From Gordonia sp. UBA5067 (GTDB lineage Bacteria; Actinomycetota; Actinomycetes; Mycobacteriales; Mycobacteriaceae): a stretch of 28,049 bases of DNA. Of this stretch, positions 6,680-13,469 are shown in pieces; position 1 is the first letter of the stretch; every line of letters starts with the position of its first letter. Location: contig NZ_DIAX01000010.1 of assembly GCF_002414845.1 (NCBI RefSeq), positions 11,610 through 39,658 of the forward strand. The letters run 5' to 3'. Position numbers and translations under genes: made by a program. Below the pieces are notes generated by a model. The model was not told where the DNA came from and did no database searches. It saw only the letters and a list, made by a program, of their open reading frames with translations.

Positions 6680-9600
6680 CTACTGCCAGGGGACGATCGG
6701 ATTGCCCTGCCACCGGGTGTGCGCGGGGACCACATCCCCGCGCATCACCAGCGAGGCCGGCCCGACGGTGGCCGATTCGCCGATCCGTGCCGCGGGCAGG
6801 GCGACGCAGTGCGGGCCCAGCGTGGCGCCCGGACCGAGTTCGACCCTGTCGATCGCCATCACGCGATCATGGAACAGGTGGGTCTGGACCACGCATCCGC
6901 GCTGAACGGTCGCGCCGTCGCCCAGGGTCACCAGATCGGCCTCGGGCAGCCAATACGTCTCACACCACACGCCGCGCCCGATGCGGGCGCCCAGCAGGCG
7001 CAGCCACACCGTGAGGATCGGCGTGCCGGTGGCGGCGTTGGCGAACCACGGCGCCGCGACCGTTTCCACGAAAGCGTCGGACAATTCGTTGCGCCACACG
7101 AACGAACTCCACAGGGGGTGTTCGGAGACCCGGATCCGGCCGACGACAATCCACTTCGCCGCCGCCGCGATGCAACAGGCCGCGGCACCCGCGACGAGGA
7201 GCAGGAAGCCGCTCAGCGCGGCGGCGGCAACCGGCGCCACGTGAACGGCGAGGTACTGCGCCCCGAGTAGGACGTAGACGCCGATCCCGAAGGACACCAT
7301 GACCGGCACGAGGCGCAGCGTCTCGATGGTGGCGCGGGCGATGCGCAACCGCTTCGACGGTGAGAAGGTGCGGGAACTGTCGGCGCTGGCCGTCACCCGG
7401 CGCAGCCGAACCGGGGGGCTGCCCAGCCAGCTCGATCCCGACTTCGCCTTGCTCGGCGTCGCGGAGAGAACCGCCACCAGGCTGTTCTTCGGAACCTTGC
7501 GTCCCGGTGCGGTGATTCCAGAATTTCCGAGGAAGGCCCGCTTGCCGATTCTGGCCTGATCGATGTGCAGCCACCCGCCGCCCAACTCGTAGGAGGCCAC
7601 CATCGTGTCGTCGGCGAGGAACGCCCCGTCGTCGATCGTGGTGAACTTGGGCAAGACCAGCGCGGTGGAGATCTCCGTGTTGCGGCCGACTTTCGCGCCC
7701 AGGAGCCGGAACCACACCGGTGTCAGCAATGAGGCATAAAGCACGAACAGGTAGGTCCGTGCCGCGTCCAGGACGCGCTCGGTCAGCCACGCCTGCCATC
7801 CCACCCGCGACCGCACCGGGTGGTACCCGGCGTTCATTCCGATCGCGAGCAGCCGAACGAGTATCGCCGTGATCGCCGCATAGGTGAACAGGCTGACCAG
7901 GGTCGCTGGCGGAACGAGCCAGGCGGCCCGGATCGCGACGTCGCGCAAACGTGCACGGTCCGCGATCCCCACGCCGAGCACGGCGAGTCCGGCGGCCAGC
8001 GAAAGCAGCGGGATTGCCGCCAAGACGAGCGCGGACAGTGCGTAGATGGCGGCCCACCGGGTATGGCGCTCCGGCCGTTCCGGCGGCCATGGGTGGCTTG
8101 CCTTGCCGACCTTCACCGCCGGTGAGCCGGCCCACAACTGTCCGGCCCGAACCCGGCCGCGAACCGCTGAACCCGGTTCCACCACCGCATCCCGCCCGAC
8201 GACGGTATCGGGGAACAGGGTCGAGCGCGCACCGACGGTCGCACCCGGCTTGATGACGATTGCCCCGATGCGAACCTGATCGCCGTCGATCCACCAGCCG
8301 GCCAGGTCGACCTCGGGTTCCACCGAAGCGCCGTCGCCGACAGTCAGCAGGCCGGTTACCGGTGGCAAGGTGTGCAGATCGACGTCCCGGCCGATGCCGG
8401 CGCCGAGGGCGCGGGCGAAATGAATCATCCACGGGGCGCCAGAAATATTCGCGGCGCCACTGGCCTCGACGAGTCGCTCCGCGCACCACAACCTGGTGTG
8501 GACGCTGCCGCCGCGTGGATAGACCCCGGACTTGATGCCGCGCAACAGCATTCGGACAAACAACGCCGCGTAGGCCATCCGGCCCAGTGGGGTGATGAAG
8601 ACGACGATGCCCATGACAACGATCCACCAGGGAACCCGGAACAACCATTCGATGTCCGGCCGAAGCCACGCCCCGATGTTGTTGGCGACGGCCAGCCAGG
8701 TCACCCACTGCAGACCCGTCAAGGTGGCCAGTGGGATGCTCGCGACCGTTTGCACCAATCCGGTGATCCGCGGGGTCGGCTTGACCGTGCGCTCCACGAT
8801 GCGCTCCGCCGGACTCCACGAGGCGAGCAGCTGGGCGAGGCGCCCCAGGCGCGGGTTGTCGTACAAGTCGCCGACGGTGACGCTCGGATACCGCTCGCGC
8901 AGGATGGAGACGAGTTGGGCGGCAGCGAGCGAACCGCCGCCCTCGGCGAAGAAGTCCGCGTCCGCGTTGGTCACCCTGACACCCAGGACCGACGACCACC
9001 CGTCGGCCAGCCACTGCTGATGCTCGGTGAGATCGCCGGCGTCCTCGTCGGCGGCAGTAGCACCCGGCAACGGCCACGGCAGCGCGTTCCGGTCGACCTT
9101 GCCCGAGACCCGGGTCGGCAGGTCATCGACGACGGCCAACCGCGGCACCATCGCTGCGGGGAGTTGTTCGGCCAGCGTGGCGTGGGCGGCCGCAACGTCG
9201 AAGTCGGGGTCGGTCGAGACGAGGTAGCCGACGAGCAGCTGGTTTCCCGCCGCCGTTGTGCGCACCGCCGCCGCCCCTCCGGAGACGCCCGGCAGGTTCT
9301 GCAGTGCACTATCGATCTCGCCGAGCTCGATGCGACGCCCACCCACCTTGACCTGGTCGTCGGCCCGGCCGGCGAAGACGAGGCCCTCCCGATCGAGGCG
9401 GACCAGGTCGCCGCTGCGGTAGGCGCGCCCCCAGCCGATGCTGGGCATCGGGGCGTACTTCTCGGCATCCTTGGCCTGGTCGAGGTATCGAGCCAGTCCG
9501 ACGCCGCCGATGACCAGCTGGCCGGTCTGGCCCCACCCGACCTCGTTCTCCTGCTCGTCGACCACGGCCAGATCCCAACCGTGCAGCGGGTGGCCGATGC

Positions 9601-10783
9601 GCACGGGAGTGGAACCGTCGAGCCGGGCGGCGCACGCGACGACGGTCGCCTCGGTGGGACCGTAGGTGTTCCACACTTCGCGGGGAGTCGCCGGCTCGTC
9701 GCCGTTACCGTTACCGACCGGATTCGCCAGGCGCGCCGCCAGCTCGGGCGGGCACGCCTCGCCCCCGAAGATCAGCAATCGCACCGACTCCAGCGCCTGC
9801 GGCGGCCACAACGCGGCGAGCGTCGGCACGGTCGAGATGACGGTGACCGATCGGCGCACGAGCCACGGGCCCAGGTCCATGCCGCTGCGCACGAGGTCGC
9901 GCGGCGCCGGGACCAGACACGCGCCGTACCGCCAGGCGAGCCACATCTCCTCACAGGACGCATCGAACGCCACCGACAATCCGGCGAGCACCCGGTCGCC
10001 GGGACCGAGCGGATCGTCGGCCAGGAAGAGTTGCGCCTCCGCGTCCACGAAAGCCGCAGCGCTGCGGTGGGTTACCGCAACGCCTTTGGGGGTGCCGGTA
10101 GAGCCGGAGGTGAAGATGATCCACGCGTCGTCGCTGACGCTGGGACTGGGGGTGATGTTCGCCGGCCGGTTGGCCAGGAGACCGCCCAGTTTGCCGTCGT
10201 CGGTCTGGAAAATCCCCTCATCGGTGATGATCGCGTCGACCTGCGCCTCCCCGAACACCAGGTTGGCTCGCTCGGCCGGGTCGTCGACATCGACGGGCAC
10301 GTACGCTGCGCCCGCGAACAAGGTGGACAAAATGGCGAGGTAGAGCTGCCGGGTGCCCGACGTCATGTGGATCCCGACGCGTGCGCCGGGGTGGGATTCG
10401 GCCCGCTCGCTGCCGCTCCCGGTGCCGGGGTGAAACTCGGCCCGCTCGCTGTCGCTCCCGGTGCCGGGGTGGGATTTGGCCCGCTCGCTGTCGCTCCCGG
10501 TGCCGGGCCCAATACCGGCCCCGGCGAGAACCGCGGCACTGCGCCGGACGAGGGCGAGGACCTGCCGATAGGTCAGTGGGACCTCGCCGTCGTCGATCGC
10601 GATGGCGTCGGGGAACGCGGTCGCCGACGCGAGGAAGATGTCGCGCAGGGTACGCGGGGGTGGGGCCTGGTCGCCGAGGCGGTACACCTCATCGACAGTG
10701 GGGTCGGCACCGACTCCTGCCACGGGCAAATCGTCCGGCAACGCGGTCAACCTCTCAGCACGACGGTGTACCTTCACGAGCAT
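6680..10783 (-). CDS. Pls/PosA-type membrane NRPS: adenylation, carrier and left-handed beta-helix domains
   Basis: A 1367-residue single-module nonribosomal peptide synthetase of the kind that includes epsilon-poly-lysine synthetase (about 1320 residues). Order: adenylation domain (about 45-590) with IIFTSGSTGTPKGVAVTH, FDASCEEMWLAW (the Asp that holds a substrate amino group), NTYGPTEATV, AYRSGDLVRL, FAGRADDQVKVGGRRIELGE and the catalytic Lys in SGKVDRNALPW; carrier domain with the phosphopantetheine Ser in EGGGSLAAAQL; then about six membrane segments separating three hexapeptide-repeat (left-handed beta-helix) domains. There is no ordinary condensation or thioesterase domain, as in Pls, where the C-terminal domains catalyse repeated peptide-bond formation. 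The likely product is a short homo- or oligopeptide made at the membrane; the amino acid cannot be read reliably. A 39-residue repeat insert interrupts the N-terminal adenylation subdomain. The start ATG at 10783 overlaps the divergent hydrolase start. Confidence 0.9.
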   Translation of the reverse strand: MLVKVHRRAERLTALPDDLPVAGVGADPTVDEVYRLGDQAPPPRTLRDIFLASATAFPDAIAIDDGEVPLTYRQVLALVRRSAAVLAGAGIGPGTGSDSERAKSHPGTGSDSERAEFHPGTGSGSERAESHPGARVGIHMTSGTRQLYLAILSTLFAGAAYVPVDVDDPAERANLVFGEAQVDAIITDEGIFQTDDGKLGGLLANRPANITPSPSVSDDAWIIFTSGSTGTPKGVAVTHRSAAAFVDAEAQLFLADDPLGPGDRVLAGLSVAFDASCEEMWLAWRYGACLVPAPRDLVRSGMDLGPWLVRRSVTVISTVPTLAALWPPQALESVRLLIFGGEACPPELAARLANPVGNGNGDEPATPREVWNTYGPTEATVVACAARLDGSTPVRIGHPLHGWDLAVVDEQENEVGWGQTGQLVIGGVGLARYLDQAKDAEKYAPMPSIGWGRAYRSGDLVRLDREGLVFAGRADDQVKVGGRRIELGEIDSALQNLPGVSGGAAAVRTTAAGNQLLVGYLVSTDPDFDVAAAHATLAEQLPAAMVPRLAVVDDLPTRVSGKVDRNALPWPLPGATAADEDAGDLTEHQQWLADGWSSVLGVRVTNADADFFAEGGGSLAAAQLVSILRERYPSVTVGDLYDNPRLGRLAQLLASWSPAERIVERTVKPTPRITGLVQTVASIPLATLTGLQWVTWLAVANNIGAWLRPDIEWLFRVPWWIVVMGIVVFITPLGRMAYAALFVRMLLRGIKSGVYPRGGSVHTRLWCAERLVEASGAANISGAPWMIHFARALGAGIGRDVDLHTLPPVTGLLTVGDGASVEPEVDLAGWWIDGDQVRIGAIVIKPGATVGARSTLFPDTVVGRDAVVEPGSAVRGRVRAGQLWAGSPAVKVGKASHPWPPERPERHTRWAAIYALSALVLAAIPLLSLAAGLAVLGVGIADRARLRDVAIRAAWLVPPATLVSLFTYAAITAILVRLLAIGMNAGYHPVRSRVGWQAWLTERVLDAARTYLFVLYASLLTPVWFRLLGAKVGRNTEISTALVLPKFTTIDDGAFLADDTMVASYELGGGWLHIDQARIGKRAFLGNSGITAPGRKVPKNSLVAVLSATPSKAKSGSSWLGSPPVRLRRVTASADSSRTFSPSKRLRIARATIETLRLVPVMVSFGIGVYVLLGAQYLAVHVAPVAAAALSGFLLLVAGAAACCIAAAAKWIVVGRIRVSEHPLWSSFVWRNELSDAFVETVAAPWFANAATGTPILTVWLRLLGARIGRGVWCETYWLPEADLVTLGDGATVQRGCVVQTHLFHDRVMAIDRVELGPGATLGPHCVALPAARIGESATVGPASLVMRGDVVPAHTRWQGNPIVPWQ
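10385..10501. repeat. Three tandem 39-bp units inside the adenylation domain
   Basis: Three contiguous 39-base units begin at 10385, 10424 and 10463 (each GCCGGGGTG...CTCCCGGT on the plus strand), with a 6-base start of a fourth at 10502. Pairwise they differ at 2-4 positions. The units are in frame and encode T-G-S-D-S-E-R-A-K-S-H-P-G, T-G-S-D-S-E-R-A-E-F-H-P-G and T-G-S-G-S-E-R-A-E-S-H-P-G. Removing all three restores an ordinary GIGPG-ARVGIHM adenylation sequence, so this is an insertion into a surface loop. Confidence 0.95.
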
Positions 10784-10800
10784 GCCAATTGTGCACCATA
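10769..10800. promoter_or_regulatory. Divergent -10 hexamers flanking interlocked start codons
   Basis: Plus strand: TACCTT (10769-10774) lies 7 bases before the hydrolase ATG at 10782, the spacing of a leaderless transcript. Minus strand: TATGGT (10800-10795) lies 11 bases before the NRPS ATG at 10783. Neither start has a Shine-Dalgarno. No convincing -35 was found for either. Confidence 0.4.
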
Positions 10801-11759
10801 GACGCCCGAGTCTCGCGTCCTATCTTATCTGGGTGGCCGCGCGGCTGCTCCTCAAGCCGTTCTTCGTCTTCGCGCCGATGAATCGGCTCACCTACTTCGT
10901 CGTGGACGTCTTCGAGCGTCTCGCGGAGCGGAATCGGCTGGCCCGCTCGGTGGCGATCGAGCGAGTCGAGCTCGGTGGCCGACGGGCCGACCTGATCATG
11001 GCAAAGGGGCCGACCGGCGGTGATACCGACACCGCCGTGCTGTATCTGCACGGTGGTGCGTTCATGTCATGTGGGCCGGGTACGCACCGATCCATCGGCG
11101 CCTCGCTGGCGAAGGGACTCGGCGTCCCGGTTTTCGTCCTCGACTATCGGCAGTTGCCCGAGGCGGGTGTCGGAACGGCCGTGCACGATGGATTTGAGGC
11201 GTACCGGGAACTGCTGGGGCAGCGCGGTTTCCGGCACGTCGTCGTGGCCGGTGATTCCGCGGGTGGCTTCCTCACGGTCAAGCTCGCCGAGTTGGCCCGG
11301 TTGAACAATCTGCCGTCACCGCCGGCAATCGCCCTACTCTCACCCCTGCTCGACCTCGATATCGGCGAGCGCGCCGACCGCACCAGCCGCTACGACGCCT
11401 ACCTTTCAAAACGCCAACTCGACGTCCTCGGCCCCATGTTCGGCTGGGGTCCGATCCCGTTCACCGGCGCGCGGCGCGCCCTCGACCTCGACCCGGCGGT
11501 GTTCCCGCCGACCATTGTGATCACCGCGGAGAAGGAACTGGTCGAGCCGGACGCCCTCGAACTGGTTGAGACCCTGGACGGGGCCGGCCAGCGGGTTGTG
11601 CTGCACAGCTACCCGTGGCAGGTCCACGCCTTCTCCGTTCCCCTGCGGCACCGGGAGGGCCGTGAATCCGTGCGCCTGGTGATCGACTTCCTCGATGAGG
11701 CGATCACCACGGTCCATCACGAGACGACTGACCGTGACCAGCAAACCGAGGCAAGCTAG
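10782..11759 (+). CDS. Alpha/beta hydrolase, hormone-sensitive-lipase type (esterase/lipase)
   Basis: A 325-residue carboxylic-ester hydrolase of the HSL (family IV) type. It shows the oxyanion motif LYLHGGAFMSCGPGTH, a VFVLDYRQLPEA strand-turn, the nucleophile elbow VVVAGDSAGGFL with the catalytic Ser, a probable Asp in EKELVEPDALEL, and the His in WQVHAF. The N-terminus carries a hydrophobic stretch (YLIWVAARLLLKPFFVFAPM) that may anchor it to the membrane. I start at ATG 10782 (MPIVHHRRPS); longer readings run through the reverse complement of the NRPS gene. It is divergent from the NRPS gene and 94 bases before fgd. It may act on lipid esters; a link to the NRPS product is speculative. 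Confidence 0.87.
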   Translation: MPIVHHRRPSLASYLIWVAARLLLKPFFVFAPMNRLTYFVVDVFERLAERNRLARSVAIERVELGGRRADLIMAKGPTGGDTDTAVLYLHGGAFMSCGPGTHRSIGASLAKGLGVPVFVLDYRQLPEAGVGTAVHDGFEAYRELLGQRGFRHVVVAGDSAGGFLTVKLAELARLNNLPSPPAIALLSPLLDLDIGERADRTSRYDAYLSKRQLDVLGPMFGWGPIPFTGARRALDLDPAVFPPTIVITAEKELVEPDALELVETLDGAGQRVVLHSYPWQVHAFSVPLRHREGRESVRLVIDFLDEAITTVHHETTDRDQQTEAS

Positions 11760-11823
11760 CCGAGTCGCGCCCGTTGATGATCGGGACGCCGGCGTCGGCG
11801 CATTTCGCCAACAGCCCTGCCGG

Positions 11824-11847
11824 TAGCGTGGGCCGCGACGAACAGGA
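11824..11847 (+). promoter_or_regulatory. Possible fgd promoter -10 and ribosome binding site
   Basis: TAGCGT (11824-11829) could be a -10 element, and CAGGAG (11842-11847) lies 6 bases before the first of two consecutive GTG codons. No good -35 is visible. Confidence 0.35.
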
Positions 11848-11853
11848 GACGGT

Positions 11854-12876
11854 GTGGTGCAAGGACTGAAGCTCGGATTCAAAGCATCAGCGGAACAGTT
11901 TGACCCGCGAGAATTGGTGGAGATCGCCGTCGCCGCCGAAGAGCACGGGATGGACTCGGTGGCAGTGAGCGACCACTTCCAGCCGTGGCGTCACAACGGT
12001 GGGCACGCCCCGTTCTCCCTCGCCTGGATGGCTGCGGTAGGCGAACGCACCTCGCGGGTACAGATCGGCACATCGGTGATGACGCCGACCTTCCGCTATA
12101 ACCCGGCCGTCATCGCCCAGGCCTTTGCGACAATGGGCTGCTTGTACCCCGGGCGGATCATGCTCGGCGTCGGCACCGGCGAGGCGCTCAACGAATACGC
12201 CACCGGCTTCCGCGGTGAATGGCCCGAGTTCAAGGAGCGATTCGCGCGGCTGCGCGAAGCCATCGCACTTATGCGCGAGCTGTGGGCCGGCAGCACGGTC
12301 GACTTCGACGGCGAGTACTACCGCACCCAGGGCGCCTTCATGTACGACGTGCCGGACCAGCCGATCCCGGTGTACGTGGCGGCTGGCGGGCCGGTCGTGG
12401 CCCGCTACGCCGGCCGGGCCGGCGACGGGTTCATCTGCACATCGGGCAAAGGCATGGACCTTTACACCGAGAAGCTGATCCCGGCGGTCAAGGAAGGCGC
12501 GGCGAAGGCCGGGCGCGACGTCGCCGAGATCGACCGGATGATCGAGATCAAGATCTCCTACGATCCCGATCCGGAACTGGCGCTGGCGAACACCCGATTC
12601 TGGGCGCCGCTCTCGCTGACGCCGGAACAGAAGCACTCGGTGAACTCGTCGGTGGAGATGGAGCGTCTGGCCGACGAATTGCCGATTGAGCAGATCGCCA
12701 AGCGCTGGATCGTCGCTTCCGATCCCGACGATGCCGTCGCGCAAGTCCGGCAGTACACCGATGCCGGCCTCAACCATCTCGTGTTCCATGCCCCGGGTCA
12801 TGATCAGCGCCGATTCCTGGGCAACTTTTCCCGCGACCTCGCGCCGCGGCTGCGCCGGCTCGTGCCCGCCTTGTAG
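11854..12876 (+). CDS. fgd: F420-dependent glucose-6-phosphate dehydrogenase
   Basis: Fgd oxidises glucose-6-phosphate to 6-phosphogluconolactone and reduces coenzyme F420 to F420H2, the main source of this reductant for deazaflavin enzymes in mycobacteria and relatives. The 340-residue protein is a luciferase-like TIM barrel and matches M. tuberculosis Fgd1 nearly end to end as I remember it. [10 protein letters not shown] carries the active-site His and Trp (here about H41 and W45), and [10 protein letters not shown] contains the Glu of the active site. [11 protein letters not shown] at the start and [11 protein letters not shown] at the end are family blocks. The start is one of two consecutive GTG codons behind CAGGAG. 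It is followed after 9 bases by a TetR gene and then pta-ackA. Confidence 0.96.
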   Translation: MVQGLKLGFKASAEQFDPRELVEIAVAAEEHGMDSVAVSDHFQPWRHNGGHAPFSLAWMAAVGERTSRVQIGTSVMTPTFRYNPAVIAQAFATMGCLYPGRIMLGVGTGEALNEYATGFRGEWPEFKERFARLREAIALMRELWAGSTVDFDGEYYRTQGAFMYDVPDQPIPVYVAAGGPVVARYAGRAGDGFICTSGKGMDLYTEKLIPAVKEGAAKAGRDVAEIDRMIEIKISYDPDPELALANTRFWAPLSLTPEQKHSVNSSVEMERLADELPIEQIAKRWIVASDPDDAVAQVRQYTDAGLNHLVFHAPGHDQRRFLGNFSRDLAPRLRRLVPAL

Positions 12877-12885
12877 CGCGACCGC

Positions 12886-13464
12886 ATGGACCGTGAGCGA
12901 ATGGTCGACGTCGGCGTGGTGCTGGTGTCCCGGTTCGGTGCGAAGGCGCTGAGCCTTACCTCGGTCGCCAAGCAGGCCGGAGTCGCGCGCGCCACCGCCT
13001 ATCGGATGTTCGGGGGCCGGGAGGCACTGATCGCCGCGATCGTTGAACGGGAGGTCGCTCAGCTGCGGACGCGTCTCACCACGTGGGCGGTCGCGCACCC
13101 CGACGCCGAGAGTCGGGTGGCGGCCCAGGTTCTCGAATCGTTGCGGTACATCCGGGAGCACGAGGCGCTGCAGTACGTGCTGCGCAACGAGCCTGGTGAA
13201 GTCGTTTCCGCGCTCGTCTCGACCACTGACGGCGGACCCGCCCTGGTGACCCGGATCGTGGCGGCGGCACTTCCCGACGTCGATGCCGAGGTGGCCGGCC
13301 GGCTGCGCCCGAACCCCGAGGCAGCGGCCGAATTCATGGTTCGGATCGTGTACTCGATGATGCTCGTCCCGGACTCTGCGATGACCGACGAAGAGATCGC
13401 CGCCCTCGTCGTCGCGGCGGTTGTAGCGCCCGCTCGCCCCACTTCCGGCGGCGAGTTAGGGTAA
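12886..13464 (+). CDS. TetR/AcrR-family transcriptional regulator
   Basis: A 192-residue one-domain-plus-ligand-pocket regulator. The N-terminal helix-turn-helix reads LTSVAKQAGVARATAYRMFGGREAL (residues about 25-49), typical of TetR. The C-terminal half is a helical ligand domain with no recognisable ligand signature. It starts 9 bases after the fgd stop and ends 5 bases before pta, with no Shine-Dalgarno of its own, so it is embedded in the fgd-pta-ackA transcript. In M. tuberculosis fgd1 and pta are adjacent without it, as I recall. It may regulate this operon or an outside target; the sequence does not decide. Confidence 0.9.
   Translation: MDRERMVDVGVVLVSRFGAKALSLTSVAKQAGVARATAYRMFGGREALIAAIVEREVAQLRTRLTTWAVAHPDAESRVAAQVLESLRYIREHEALQYVLRNEPGEVVSALVSTTDGGPALVTRIVAAALPDVDAEVAGRLRPNPEAAAEFMVRIVYSMMLVPDSAMTDEEIAALVVAAVVAPARPTSGGELG
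13457..13462 (+). promoter_or_regulatory. Possible internal -10 for pta
   Basis: TAGGGT lies 7 bases before the pta ATG and overlaps the last codons of the TetR gene. The spacing would give a leaderless pta transcript independent of fgd. Only the -10 can be seen. Confidence 0.3.
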
Positions 13465-13469
13465 TCCGC

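Noticed and set aside
6960..9077. 705-codon minus-strand frame overlapping the NRPS in another register
   Set aside because: It is very Arg-rich without motifs and lies fully inside the well supported NRPS frame, so it is a frame shadow.
8372..10801. 809-codon open frame on the plus strand opposite the NRPS gene
   Set aside because: It is an antisense shadow produced by high GC and codon bias. The minus-strand frame has all adenylation, carrier and beta-helix motifs, while this one has low-complexity Arg/Gly/Asp-rich sequence and no family pattern.
11854..11859. A choice between two consecutive GTG starts for fgd
   Set aside because: The two differ by one residue and the Shine-Dalgarno fits both, so no meaningful distinction can be made.
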